64,000 nt of DNA from Methylobacterium sp. FF17. GTDB taxonomy: Bacteria; Pseudomonadota; Alphaproteobacteria; Rhizobiales; Beijerinckiaceae. The position numbers and the translations under genes are program-made. Under the pieces are notes generated by a model that worked only from the letters and a program-made list of their open reading frames with translations, did no database searches and was not told the DNA's origin. Where the stretch lies: contig NZ_CP107532.1 of NCBI RefSeq assembly GCF_025813715.1, positions 1,922,001 to 1,986,000 on the forward strand. Reading direction: 5' to 3'. Numbering within the stretch: position 1 is the first letter of the stretch; every line of letters starts with the position of its first letter. Positions 24,952 through 33,801 of this stretch are shown here, piece after piece.

Positions 24952-26151
24952 CTATGGCGTCGGCATAGGTGTCGTAAGCGCACTCGCGTCAACAAAAGCG
25001 CTCCAAGCCTCCATCAGCGTTCGCCGCTTCTCCAGTGCGTCACCACGGCGGTAAGCTCTTTCGGTAGCATCACCGACGACATGCGCTAGAGCCGTCTCTG
25101 CGATCTCGCGCGGGAAGGCCGTGCATTCGCCAGCCCAATCGCGGAATGAGGAGCGGAAACCGTGCACCGTTACCTCCACCTTCATCCGCCGCAGCATCAT
25201 CTCCATGGCCATAATGGACAGGGGCCGGCCTGGCTTCTGACCGGGAAAGACGTATTCGCCGCGCCGGACCACTTCGGCTTGGTCGAGGATCGCGAGCGCG
25301 GCGTCAGTCAGCGGCACACGATGCTCTACTCCGGCCTTCATGCGCATCGCTGGAACCGTCCATACCTTCGTCTTGCGGTCGATCTCACTCCATCGGGCGC
25401 CCAGCACCTCACCAGAGCGTGAAGCGTTCAGGATGCAGAACTGCAAGGCAAGCCCTGCCATGGCGTCACGCGACCGGAGATCGGCCATGAAGGCCGGCAC
25501 GTCGTCGAACGGCATGGCCGCATGGTGGCCGCGCGTCAGCTTTCGACGGGCCGGCAGAAGCTTATCGAGGTGACCGCGCCAGAGCGCCGGGTTCTCACCC
25601 GTTCGTAAGCCCTTTGCCTTGGCTGCGTCTAAAACCCGCTCAATGCGGCCGCGCACCCTTGAGGCTGTCTCGCTTTTTGTCTGCCAAATGGGCGTGAGGA
25701 CACTCAAGACGTCCTCGGTGCCAATCTCGTCAACGGGTTTAGGCCAGAGCGAGCCTGCGTAGGTCGTAAGCGTCGAGGACCACTGCGCTTTGTGCTTATC
25801 GTTGCGGAACCCCTGAGAGAGAGATTTCACCACCTCCTCAGCGACGGCACCGAAAGTTACAGCCGCAAGCCGCTCTTCCTTAGCCGTCCTGCGCTGCTCG
25901 ATAGGGTTCTTTCCGGCCTTAAGGATCTGGCGTGCGGCTGTGGCTTTCTCGCGGGCCTCGGCCAGGGAGACAGCCGACAAACCGCCGAACCCCATCTCCT
26001 TCAGCTTGCCTTGCCATCGGAAGAGGAAGAGCCAGCGCCGGGCGCCACTCGCATCCACCACGAGGTAAAGCCCATCCCCGTCAGAGTGCCGGCCAGGAGC
26101 AGTGAGCGTTGCCGCCGCTCTCGCACTCAGCTTCTTCACAGCACGTGCCAT
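24952..26151 (-). CDS. int: Tyrosine-type integrase (P4-like, DUF4102 N-terminus)
   Basis: A 399-residue site-specific recombinase. The start at 26151 (MARAVKKLSARAAATL) is chosen because a longer open frame reads through the att site into flanking DNA. The N-terminal arm-binding DUF4102 domain (GRHSDGDGLYLVVDASGARRWLFLFRW) is followed by a core-binding domain. The catalytic domain has ASRSGEVLGARWSEID (first Arg), TVHGFRSSFRDWAGE (His-x-x-Arg) and a C-terminal Tyr in ERAYRRGDALEKRR. It catalyses recombination at the tRNA-Ser site. It lies at the right end, the opposite end from the intact tRNA. Confidence 0.95.
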   Translation of the reverse strand: MARAVKKLSARAAATLTAPGRHSDGDGLYLVVDASGARRWLFLFRWQGKLKEMGFGGLSAVSLAEAREKATAARQILKAGKNPIEQRRTAKEERLAAVTFGAVAEEVVKSLSQGFRNDKHKAQWSSTLTTYAGSLWPKPVDEIGTEDVLSVLTPIWQTKSETASRVRGRIERVLDAAKAKGLRTGENPALWRGHLDKLLPARRKLTRGHHAAMPFDDVPAFMADLRSRDAMAGLALQFCILNASRSGEVLGARWSEIDRKTKVWTVPAMRMKAGVEHRVPLTDAALAILDQAEVVRRGEYVFPGQKPGRPLSIMAMEMMLRRMKVEVTVHGFRSSFRDWAGECTAFPREIAETALAHVVGDATERAYRRGDALEKRRTLMEAWSAFVDASALTTPMPTP

Positions 26152-26297
26152 ACCGGCTACCCCAACAATCACCCCAACGTTTGACGTAGATCGTAGCGGA
26201 TTCTGGTGGACTTCGGTAGCTTGTAATCTCCGTAAGCCACTGATTATGTTGGACCTACTAGACGCAAGCGAACATGTATGGACCCAAGTATGGCGGA

Positions 26298-26311
26298 CCC
26301 CCTCTCCGCCA
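26298..26311. other. attR core
   Basis: A direct copy of the tRNA-Ser 3' end (CCCCCTCTCCGCCA). With the bases before it, it also forms a short dyad, TGGCGGA and TCCGCCA, which the tRNA copy lacks. Confidence 0.82.
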
Positions 26312-26372
26312 ATTAGCCTGAAAAGCCTCTCCTGCGGCCTTCGGCCCGGTTTGCGGCAAGCCCGACCGTGCC

Positions 26373-28880
26373 TCAGAATTTGGTCCCGCCCGAGAACCGG
26401 AAGGCCTGGGTCTGATCCTTGCCGACGCGTCCGAGGTAGGTGCCGTCGGTGGCATAGGTCTTCACGCCCTCGTCCTTGCTCAAGGCGTAAGCATAGTCGA
26501 AGCGGATCGGGCCCAGCGGCGAATTCCACGGGATCGACGCGCCGATCGAGGAGCGGATCGTCATCTTGTCGCGCACGTTCACGCATTCCGGCTCGACGCC
26601 GACGGTGGAGGCGCTGTAGGTACAGCCCGTCGTCGCGCTATAGCCGTTGATGAAGCCGTCACCGTTCACGTCGAACGTCCGCTTGCCCTTGTAGCCGAAC
26701 AACGTGCCGGCATCGGTGAAGAAGGCGCCCTTCAAGCCGAGGTCGTGCGGAATACCCGGCAGCGGGAACTGCACCTCGGCGGTGCCGCCGAAATAGGTCG
26801 TGCCGCCGAGCGCATTCGAACGTGAGTCGGAGGTGCCGACATCGCGCGGGCCGATGCCGTTGACGGCAAAGCCACGCACCAGCGAGGGGCCGAGGAAGAA
26901 CTGGTCGGTGACCCGCAGGGGATTGCCATCGGTGGAGCCGATATGGCCGCCCTGGAACTTCAGGAATCCGACCACGTCGTCGCCGAATTCCTTGTAATAA
27001 CGCGCCTCTCCGGTGACCCGGTAGAAGTTCGAGTCGCCGCCGAGGCCAGCGATCTCGGGCTTCAACTCGGCATAGAAGCCGTTCTTCGGGGACGCGAAGT
27101 TGTCGAGAGTGGAATAGGCCAACGTTGCGCCCACCAGGGAGGTGAGGGTCGAACCCTGCGCCGACTTGATGGCGATCGAGGCCTCGCCGTCGGCGGTACA
27201 GGTCGGATAGACAGCCTGACCCGCGCTGTTCACGGTGGTATAGTCGCTGATCGGGTTCGTACAATCGTTGTAGGGCCGTGATGTCGTGTTCGGAACTTTG
27301 AGCTCTGTGTTGTAGAGCGAGTAACGCAGGGTCACGCCGAACTCTTCCGTGATCGGCAGGCCGACGCGGAGCTGGCCACCGTAGACGGTGGTCTGGTAGC
27401 GCGAGTAGCGCGCCAGGTTGCTGTACTTGTAGAAGGCGTCGAAGCCCGCCGCGAGGCGGTAGCCGAGGAAGTACGGCTCCGTGAACGAGAAGTCGAGCCC
27501 GCGCGAGTACTGGCCGCCGGTGCCGGCGACGCGGACGTACTGACCGCGGCCGAGGAAGTTCGATTCCGAGACCGAGACCTCGCCGATGATGCCGTCCTGG
27601 GTGGAGTAGCCGCCCGCCACCGAGAACGAGCCCGTGGGCTGATCCTCGACGTCGATGTTGATGATCACGCGGTCGGCCGAGGAGCCCGGCTCGTTGGAGA
27701 AGCGGACCTTCTTGAAGAAGCCGAGGCCGTTCAGGCGGCGCTCGGCCCGGTCGGTGAGCACCCGGTTGTAGGCGTCGCCCTCGGTGATATCGAGCTCGCG
27801 ACGGATGACGTAGTCGCGGGTGCGGGTGTTGCCGCGGATGTTGATGCGCTCGACGTAGACGCGCGGACCGTCCTCGACCACGAAGCCCAGGGCCACGGTG
27901 TGGGTGGCGCGGTCGCGCTGGCCGGTGGGACGCACCTGGGCGAAGGGGTAGCCCTGGCGACCGACCTGGTTGGTCACGCCGTTGAGGGTGCGCTCCACGT
28001 CCTCGGCATTGTAGACGTCGCCGACCTGGGCGCGGACCTCGCCGTCGAGGGGCGCGGTGTCGAGGCCCGGCAGGCGGGAATCGATGGCGACGGCACCGAC
28101 GCGGTACTGCTCGCCTTCCTCGACCGTGACGGTGATGACCCAGCCGGCATCCCCCTCGCCCTCGACGTAGCGGGCATCGGCGTTGATGACGCGGAAATCC
28201 GCGTAGCCGTTCTTGAGGTAGTAGCGCCGGACGATGTCGAGATCGTTGGTGATCCGGTCGGGATCGTAGACGTCCGAGGTCTTGATGAAGCTGAGGAAGT
28301 TCATCTCCGAGGAGGACATCAGCTCGCGCAGCTTGGATTCGGAGAACGCGCTGTTGCCGACGAAGTTGATCGACTTGATGCCGGTCTTGTCGCCTTCCTC
28401 GATGACGTAGATCACATCGAGGCGGCCGTTCGGCAGATCCACCGTGCGGAAGCTGACCTTCGCGGTGCCGCGACCGGCTTGCTTGTAGAGCGCACGGATC
28501 CGTTCGATATCTGCGGCGAGTTGCGCCGCATCGAGCGGCGAGCGATCACGGGTCACGATCGCAGCCTTCAGCGTCGCCGACTCGACCTTCTTGTTCCCCT
28601 CGAAGACCACGCGGTTGATCAAAGCCTTCTCGCGGACCTGGACGACGGTACGACCCTTCGCGGACGTCACCGTGACTTCAGAGAAGTATCCGCTGGCCAG
28701 GAGCGCCTGGCGCGGCGTGTCGGGCGAACTCGCAACGATCGAGCGGATGACCTCTGCCTCTACCCTCCGGTTGCCCTCGACGAGAACCTCGACTGCGTTC
28801 GCCTTCGGTATGCATAGCAGGAGACCTGTGATGAGGAAGCAAACACGCCGATGATCAGGAAGGGTCAAGGATGCACCCAC
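26373..28880 (-). CDS. bamA: Outer membrane assembly factor BamA (possible paralogue)
   Basis: An 835-residue Omp85 protein. After a GTG start and signal peptide (CFLITGLLLCIPKANA) come five POTRA domains (about 29-86, 87-165, 166-258, 259-341, 342-418) and a 16-strand barrel. The barrel carries PSLVRGFAVNGIG, the conserved loop-6 VRGF motif, and ends in FSGGTKF with a terminal Phe. BamA inserts beta-barrel proteins into the outer membrane. POTRA1 is shorter than usual: IRSIVASSPDTPRQALLASGYFSEV lacks several residues between helices. The usual neighbours rseP and lpxD are absent, so this may be a second copy. The gene ends 61 bases from attR. Confidence 0.88.
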   Translation of the reverse strand: MGASLTLPDHRRVCFLITGLLLCIPKANAVEVLVEGNRRVEAEVIRSIVASSPDTPRQALLASGYFSEVTVTSAKGRTVVQVREKALINRVVFEGNKKVESATLKAAIVTRDRSPLDAAQLAADIERIRALYKQAGRGTAKVSFRTVDLPNGRLDVIYVIEEGDKTGIKSINFVGNSAFSESKLRELMSSSEMNFLSFIKTSDVYDPDRITNDLDIVRRYYLKNGYADFRVINADARYVEGEGDAGWVITVTVEEGEQYRVGAVAIDSRLPGLDTAPLDGEVRAQVGDVYNAEDVERTLNGVTNQVGRQGYPFAQVRPTGQRDRATHTVALGFVVEDGPRVYVERINIRGNTRTRDYVIRRELDITEGDAYNRVLTDRAERRLNGLGFFKKVRFSNEPGSSADRVIINIDVEDQPTGSFSVAGGYSTQDGIIGEVSVSESNFLGRGQYVRVAGTGGQYSRGLDFSFTEPYFLGYRLAAGFDAFYKYSNLARYSRYQTTVYGGQLRVGLPITEEFGVTLRYSLYNTELKVPNTTSRPYNDCTNPISDYTTVNSAGQAVYPTCTADGEASIAIKSAQGSTLTSLVGATLAYSTLDNFASPKNGFYAELKPEIAGLGGDSNFYRVTGEARYYKEFGDDVVGFLKFQGGHIGSTDGNPLRVTDQFFLGPSLVRGFAVNGIGPRDVGTSDSRSNALGGTTYFGGTAEVQFPLPGIPHDLGLKGAFFTDAGTLFGYKGKRTFDVNGDGFINGYSATTGCTYSASTVGVEPECVNVRDKMTIRSSIGASIPWNSPLGPIRFDYAYALSKDEGVKTYATDGTYLGRVGKDQTQAFRFSGGTKF

Positions 28881-29270
28881 GAAAATCTATGGTGATTTGG
28901 ATAAGCTTGCGAACATGCGCTCGGAAATCACGCGACTGTTTTACGGATGAGAATATGTCATCCTCAGGCGTAGTCGCGGCTCCGGATCTTGATGCTGTTT
29001 TTTATTGAGACGGCTTTGCGTCTTGGGAGTGGTGCGAGGATATCGGACAAGTATTCGGATATATTGACAGGTTTGATTGAAATCGAAGGGCGCCGATTTT
29101 TATCGAAAACCAATCTGTCTGAGTATGTCCGGCGTTTTACAAAGGCTCTGAGACCTGTCTCCCTCAGGGCTGTGCGGGTGTCCTCATCGAAGCATCGCGC
29201 CGGAGTTGATGCACGCCGGCGCGACGCTTCGATGTTCCGATTCGGCTCGGACCCTCGAAAAGCAGAGCGA
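28881..29270. other. Non-coding stretch between bamA and the porin gene
   Basis: About 390 bases with an AT-rich part near 28890-29120 that is presumably the bamA promoter region, and a hairpin near 29185-29234. No gene is seen. Confidence 0.5.
29185..29234 (-). terminator. Strong stem-loop after the porin gene
   Basis: CATCGAAGC (29185-29193) and CGCGCCGG (29196-29203) pair with CCGGCGCG (29216-29223) and GCTTCGATG (29226-29234), with a 2-nt internal loop. There is no T run on either strand, so it may be a factor-dependent terminator or an mRNA-stabilising hairpin. Confidence 0.6.
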
Positions 29271-30029
29271 TCAGAAGCGGTAGTTCACGCCAGCCCGCAC
29301 CACGGCAAAGCCCGTGTCGGACGAGCCGGTGCCGTAATAGGCGGGCACCGTGGAGTCGTAGGTGGCCGAGCCACTGCTGCGTTTGGCGAGATTGATGTAG
29401 AGGGCCTCGGCCTTCGCCGACAACTTCTCGGTAAAGGCGTATTCGAGGCCGCCACCGACCGCGTAGCCCGTGCGGCTCGTGCTCGGCAGGGTGTCGGTAT
29501 AGGACGCGGCGTAGGACGAGGTCGAGCCACCACCATACGCGAAGCCGCCGGTACCATAGACGAGCACCCGGTCGAACGCGTAGCCGACACGACCTCGAAC
29601 GGTACCGAAATAATCGAGGCTCGGGCTGACATTGTAGTACGGCGTGGTTCCGATGGTTCCGACATTGGCCCGGGATTGTGCCACGCCCTGAATGTCAGTC
29701 TCGAAGCCCAGAACCAGGCCCGAGCCCGGAGTCAGCTGATAATTGTAGCCAATCTGACCACCGCCGGCAAAACCCCCGCCTTGCCCGGCATCGCTCACGG
29801 TACCGTAGGTCGCGTCAGTGAAGCTGCTCTTGCCCTCACTGAAAGCATAGCCCGCGTTCACGCCGGCGTAGAAGCCGGTCCAAGTGAAGACAGGCAATAC
29901 CAACGGGGGCGGGGGAGCCTGTCGACGCGGCAGGTCGGCGGCATGAGCCGCATGAAACGCTGCGCCGTAGGAAAGGCACGCCACGGCCAGGGCGGGGTAT
30001 AGGGGGACGAAGGACAACGTGCGACGCAT
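29271..30029 (-). CDS. Omp25/RopB-like outer membrane beta-barrel protein
   Basis: A 252-residue surface protein. The signal peptide ends AAHAADLPRR, followed by a Pro-rich linker (QAPPPPLVLPV) and the family motif FTWTGFYAGVNAGYAF. The eight-stranded barrel pattern is evident, with Tyr/Gly alternation and the C-terminal VVRAGVNYRF. Many Hyphomicrobiales carry multiple copies of such proteins, which anchor to peptidoglycan or serve as small porins. A good AAGGAGAG ribosome site precedes the ATG. It appears monocistronic. Confidence 0.88.
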   Translation of the reverse strand: MRRTLSFVPLYPALAVACLSYGAAFHAAHAADLPRRQAPPPPLVLPVFTWTGFYAGVNAGYAFSEGKSSFTDATYGTVSDAGQGGGFAGGGQIGYNYQLTPGSGLVLGFETDIQGVAQSRANVGTIGTTPYYNVSPSLDYFGTVRGRVGYAFDRVLVYGTGGFAYGGGSTSSYAASYTDTLPSTSRTGYAVGGGLEYAFTEKLSAKAEALYINLAKRSSGSATYDSTVPAYYGTGSSDTGFAVVRAGVNYRF

Positions 30030-30482
30030 TGGAACTCTCCTTGACGGATAGGTTCAGGATTGGCGGTCAATTGACCAGCAGAAGTAAGCCAACGGTGACG
30101 AGCGAAAGAAGCACGGAGATCGCGAGGTTGATCTCAAGCACCGCGGTGGCGGTAGGCGGAGCGAAAGGATCGCACGGCATCAATCGAGATGGACACGCCA
30201 ACAGGGGCGTCACCGAAAGCGAGCCGCCGCCACCCTCAAAGGGGACGATTCGAGGATGGCGGCGACCTGCACCGATCCGGATACTGGCGAGCGCTGGGGA
30301 GCGTTTGTCATACAGGGTCCGAACACGGGCAGGGCAACCGCGGCCGCCATGAGGAGGCCGCGGAAGAGGAAATGAGCGGAGGGAATCCCGCTGGCTGACC
30401 TGATGTCGGGCCGCCCGAGGCGTAGTGGAGCCGGGGGAAGGTAATCGACGGACGGCCTGAGCGGGATCATTGGCGGGTCTCT

Positions 30483-30501
30483 GTGGGAAAAATTACCACA
30501 C
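30483..30501. promoter_or_regulatory. Dyad operator-like site A upstream of DUF6502
   Basis: GTGGG-N9-CACAC with an AT-rich centre, extended to TGTGGG..CACACGA. It is one of four copies around this locus; the spacer is 9, against 7 in the others. Confidence 0.55.
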
Positions 30502-30512
30502 GACTTTTATAG

Positions 30513-30529
30513 GTGTGTAAAATTCCCAC
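30513..30529. promoter_or_regulatory. Dyad operator-like site B upstream of DUF6502
   Basis: GTGTGTAAAATTCCCAC, i.e. GTGTG-N7-CCCAC, in the opposite orientation to site A and 11 bases from it. Confidence 0.6.
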
Positions 30530-30571
30530 GTCAAACCCGGATCGTCGCCGGATGGTGCTCTGGCGCACGTT

Positions 30572-30588
30572 GTGGGATTGTGTCACAC
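30572..30588. promoter_or_regulatory. Dyad operator-like site D upstream of DUF6502
   Basis: GTGGGATTGTGTCACAC, i.e. GTGGG-N7-CACAC, 23 bases before the DUF6502 ATG. Confidence 0.55.
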
Positions 30589-30611
30589 GGGCCGCCCTGT
30601 ATGGTGCCGCC

Positions 30612-31448
30612 ATGTCGACGAGCCCTCCCATCACACCAGAAGGGTCCACATTGCACGCGCCGTTGGCGCGACTGCTGCGTCCTCTCGTGCGTCTCTGTAT
30701 TGGTCGTGGAATTACCTTTCTGGCTCTCACCGCTTTACTGCGCGAACTCTATGTCAATGTGGCCGAGTACGATTTTGCGCTGCCCGGCAAGGAGCAGACG
30801 GACAGCCGTGTCAGCCTCCTCACCGGCATCCATCGTAAGGAGGTGAGCCGCTTGCGCGGCGCCGGCTCGACCGTGAGTGTCGTACCGGCTGTCGTCTCGC
30901 GTACGAGCCGGATCATGGCACGGTGGCTCGCAGACCCACGCTTCACCGATGCCGCCGGGCATCCTCTGACCCTGCCTCGGATGGCCGAGGGCGATGCGCC
31001 GTCCTTCGAGGGGCTCGTTTCGTCCATCACCCGAGACCTGCGGCCCCGCGCCGTCCTGGACGAGTGGCTCGACCGTGGTCTGGCTAACCTGGACGCCGAG
31101 GGTCGGGTGATTTTGGCCAAGGCGGCTTACGTCCCCGAGGTTGGGGGAGAGCCACAGCTTTACTATTTCGGCCGTAATCTGCATGACCATATTGCAGCCA
31201 GCGTTTCCAATATCACGTCAGGTGCGCCACGATTTCTTGAGCGCGCCGTGCATTATGATGGACTTTCGCGCGAACTGGCCGAGCATCTCGAGCGTCGCGC
31301 AAAAGAGATCGCTATGGAGGCGCTGCAACAAGCCAATCGCGAAGCCCATGCTGCTTGTCAGAGCGATCCGGGCGGCACCCATCGCTGGAATTTCGGCATC
31401 TACGTCTACGGCGAGGACGTCGTGCCTGCCCCCAAGGGCGAAGAATGA
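30612..31448 (+). CDS. DUF6502 protein with a predicted helix-turn-helix
   Basis: A 278-residue protein starting MSTSPPITPEGSTLHAP; the frame extends upstream but without a better start. It matches DUF6502, a family without established function. Residues about 15-80 (ARLLRPLVRLCIGRGITFLA, then TDSRVSLLTGIHRKEVSRLRG) have the spacing of a winged helix-turn-helix, so DNA binding is likely. The C-terminal part (YVPEVGGEPQLYYFGRNLHDHIAA) is conserved in the family. Its stop overlaps the ATG of the DUF5666 gene (ATGA). Three dyads upstream suggest autoregulation, an inference from position. Confidence 0.75.
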   Translation: MSTSPPITPEGSTLHAPLARLLRPLVRLCIGRGITFLALTALLRELYVNVAEYDFALPGKEQTDSRVSLLTGIHRKEVSRLRGAGSTVSVVPAVVSRTSRIMARWLADPRFTDAAGHPLTLPRMAEGDAPSFEGLVSSITRDLRPRAVLDEWLDRGLANLDAEGRVILAKAAYVPEVGGEPQLYYFGRNLHDHIAASVSNITSGAPRFLERAVHYDGLSRELAEHLERRAKEIAMEALQQANREAHAACQSDPGGTHRWNFGIYVYGEDVVPAPKGEE

Positions 31449-32731
31449 GCGTCCGCCCTACACATCCTCGCCAGCCGACACGTCGAAGGGTGCTGGGTTG
31501 GTTCGGTGCTCTGCCCTTGGTTGCACCGGATCCGGCGCTCGCTCAGTCCCTGGACCAGGGGATTGGTGGGACGGGCGCCCGCCCGCCGGATACGCCGGGT
31601 GAGGAAGGCGACCGGGGGATCGGCGGCACGGGCGTCATCGGCACGATCCGCCGGTTCGGTTCCATCGTGGTCAATGACCTTCGCATCACCTATCCGACTG
31701 ACGTGGCCGTCCGCATCGACGGCCGCCCGGCGACGACGTCCGACCTCAAGGTCGGCCACGTGGTGCGGGTCGTGGCACGCGGTTCGGACGGCGCCTTGTC
31801 GACGCAAAGAATCGACGTGACCAGCGAGGTCGTCGGTCCTGTCGAGGCCGTCGCACGGGGGCGTCTCCTGGTTTTAGGCCAGCGGGTCTCGGTTGCCGCC
31901 GCAGAAGTCGCGCGTTGGAAGGTCGGGGACCGTGTTGCCGTCAGCGGCCTGCGCCGGCCGGACGGGGTCATCGTGGCGAGCCTCATCGAGCCACGCCTCG
32001 GCGGACCCGCTCAGGTTTCCGGACCCGTGCGACGTGGTCCCGACGGCACGGCAACGATCGGAGCCTTGCGGCTCAACGGGATCAGGCCTGACCTCAACGG
32101 CCGACGTGCGGCGGTCACGGGCGAACCTGCCGGCGCAGTCCTCAAAGTCTCGAACAGCGAGGAAGCGCCCGCCTTGTTCCTTCCGGGCCTGAAGCGGCTC
32201 TCGATCGAATCCTACGTGGGGCGTCGAGGGGATCGGCTGAACCTCGGTTCCGGCTATGCCGTCGCGGGTGCTCCCGATCCGCTCCTGCCACGCCGGGGCA
32301 GCGTCAGGGCCGTGGTCACCACCGACGTCTCGCGTGACGGAATCCTGACGGTGGAGAGCCTGCGCATCGATGACCGTATCGATCAGCGCGGGCAGAACGG
32401 ATTGCAGGACGGTACTTTCGGGCGCAGCGGGCGTGACGCCGTGCCAGGACGCGGGAATTCAGGACACGGCCTCCCAGGACGCAGCGACCGACCCGGCGGC
32501 CTTGAGCGTCCGGGAGGCGCTCGCAGCCTCGACATTGATACGCGCATGCCGGGTGCCGGCCCGGGTGGATTCGGGCAAGGTGGTCCCAATGGTGGTCAGA
32601 CCCAGCCTGGCGGGTTTGGTGGCCCCGGTCCCTCCCCGGGCGGAAATGCTCCGCCCGGCGGGTTCGGATCCGGTGGCGGCGGGCCACCGGGTGGCGGATT
32701 TGGCGGAAACCCGGGCAGCAGGGGCCGTTGA
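31445..32731 (+). CDS. Exported DUF5666 protein with a Gly/Pro-rich tail
   Basis: A 428-residue protein. The twin-arginine-like leader (TRRRVLGWFGALPLV ending DPALAQ) is followed by GIGGTG repeats. Two or three DUF5666 units follow (RFGSIVVNDLRITYP, VGHVVRVVARG, then VGPVEAVARGRLLVLGQRV, WKVGDRVAVSGLRRPDGVI), small OB-like beta domains. The last 100 residues are a low-complexity Gly/Pro/Gln tail (PGGFGGPGPSPGGNAPPGGF). Location is probably periplasmic or the cell surface. DUF6502 and DUF5666 genes are, as I recall, often adjacent, so the pair is probably functional. Coupled by ATGA overlap to DUF6502. Confidence 0.75.
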   Translation: MSVRPTHPRQPTRRRVLGWFGALPLVAPDPALAQSLDQGIGGTGARPPDTPGEEGDRGIGGTGVIGTIRRFGSIVVNDLRITYPTDVAVRIDGRPATTSDLKVGHVVRVVARGSDGALSTQRIDVTSEVVGPVEAVARGRLLVLGQRVSVAAAEVARWKVGDRVAVSGLRRPDGVIVASLIEPRLGGPAQVSGPVRRGPDGTATIGALRLNGIRPDLNGRRAAVTGEPAGAVLKVSNSEEAPALFLPGLKRLSIESYVGRRGDRLNLGSGYAVAGAPDPLLPRRGSVRAVVTTDVSRDGILTVESLRIDDRIDQRGQNGLQDGTFGRSGRDAVPGRGNSGHGLPGRSDRPGGLERPGGARSLDIDTRMPGAGPGGFGQGGPNGGQTQPGGFGGPGPSPGGNAPPGGFGSGGGGPPGGGFGGNPGSRGR

Positions 32732-32808
32732 CCTTCGACAAACGAGAGGGGCAACGATTCCTGATCGAGGGGTTTCAGGCGCAATGGATCTTCACGAATC
32801 CGGAGATC

Positions 32809-33435
32809 TCATGCGCTGGTGTCAAGGACCAAGGCTGAGGCAGTGTAGCTGTTGCTGCTCGTTCCGCTCGACCCATAGGCTGAGCTCTGAGACTGCGAGC
32901 TCTGCAACTGCTTGATGAACGAACTCAGCAGGTCGCTCACGGCCGCGCTGGTGCTTGCCGTGCTGTTCGTTCCCTCATCGGAAGACGTATCCGAAGCGGA
33001 ATCATCCGGCGGCGGTCCCGGGGGCGGTCCGGGCGGAGGCCCGCCGGCTCCTGCCACCCCGGTTGACGCGCTCGAGCTTGTACTCTGACCGCCACTCGCG
33101 AACAGATTCGTCAGCTCGCTTGCCTGATCTTCCGTGAGCGTGCCGGCGCTCACCTGGTTTGCGATCAGGCTGTCGATCCTGTCCTTCATGGAAGAGGGGT
33201 CGAGCTTCGAGCTGGTCGCGTTCGTCGTTGAACTGGTGCGGTCCGCAGATAGGCTCGTGTCGATCGCGTCGAGCGCCGCGGTGAGCGCCGTCGCGTCCGT
33301 GCTGCTGAGGGATCCCGTCGAAAGGCCGCTGCTGATCGTGGCGGACATTTGGTCCTTCATCGATCCCTGAGGCCGCGGTGGCGGCGGGGGCCGTTGAACG
33401 GATGATTGTGATGTCGAGGATGAGATGGCGCTCAT
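32809..33435 (-). CDS. Ser/Pro-rich repeat protein of unknown function
   Basis: A 208-residue low-complexity protein starting MSAISSSTSQSSVQRPPPPP. It holds two similar units, MKDQMSATISSGLSTGSLSSTD and MKDRIDSLIANQVSAGTLTEDQ, each followed by a helix, i.e. an internal repeat resembling short EF-hand-like or helical hairpin repeats. The C-terminus is Ser/Thr/Pro-rich (GPPPGPPPGPPPDD). No signal peptide is evident, so export by another route is possible. Its upstream region carries the same GTGKG-N7-CMCAC dyad as the DUF6502 operon, suggesting co-regulation. It converges with DUF5666. Confidence 0.6.
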   Translation of the reverse strand: MSAISSSTSQSSVQRPPPPPRPQGSMKDQMSATISSGLSTGSLSSTDATALTAALDAIDTSLSADRTSSTTNATSSKLDPSSMKDRIDSLIANQVSAGTLTEDQASELTNLFASGGQSTSSSASTGVAGAGGPPPGPPPGPPPDDSASDTSSDEGTNSTASTSAAVSDLLSSFIKQLQSSQSQSSAYGSSGTSSNSYTASALVLDTSA

Positions 33436-33801
33436 AGGGTGCACCTGCGTTCGAGACACCGGAAAGACCCGGCTGGCGGCTCGTGTGAAATTTACCCACA
33501 AATATTTAATACAACCTTTCCCGCAGTCAGGTTGTAAGGGGTGCGGTCGAGCGACCGCCAGATCCTGCGCATCCCGTCGAGGCTGAGGTTTGCCTTGGAC
33601 ACACGCTGGATTTCCACCATCGGCAGCGTTCGAGAAAGCCCAGGCCGGCGAGTCGAACTCCGCCCGTGCAAGAAGAAGTGCTGTTCACTTCCTCATGGCT
33701 CCAACCCCTCAGGAGTTGGAGGCATGGAGAAACTCCGCAGTTCAGTTGCCGCAGCTGTGCGGGACGCGGAACGATCGCGCGCGAGCAATCGGCGCGCCGC
33801 A
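33436..33801. other. Non-coding stretch with dyad site C
   Basis: About 365 bases between the Ser/Pro-rich gene start and the anti-sigma stop. It contains the operator-like dyad (33483-33499) and an AT-rich promoter-like patch (AAATATTTAATACAAC). No gene is seen. Confidence 0.5.
33483..33499. promoter_or_regulatory. Dyad operator-like site C upstream of the Ser/Pro-rich gene
   Basis: GTGTGAAATTTACCCAC (GTGTG-N7-CCCAC); in the gene's orientation TGTGGG..CACACGA, sharing the extended TGTGGG and CACACGA ends with site A. It is 47 bases before the gene. Confidence 0.6.

Larger units (their letters stand above)
30030..30611. other. Regulatory region between the porin and DUF6502 genes
   Basis: About 580 bases between divergent genes. 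The right part (30483-30588) holds three copies of a GTGKG-N7/9-CMCAC dyad listed separately. No gene is seen in the left part. Confidence 0.6.

Noticed and set aside
26152..26586. N-terminal extension of the integrase frame
   Set aside because: It reads across attR and flanking chromosome; the ATG at 26151 gives the standard integrase.
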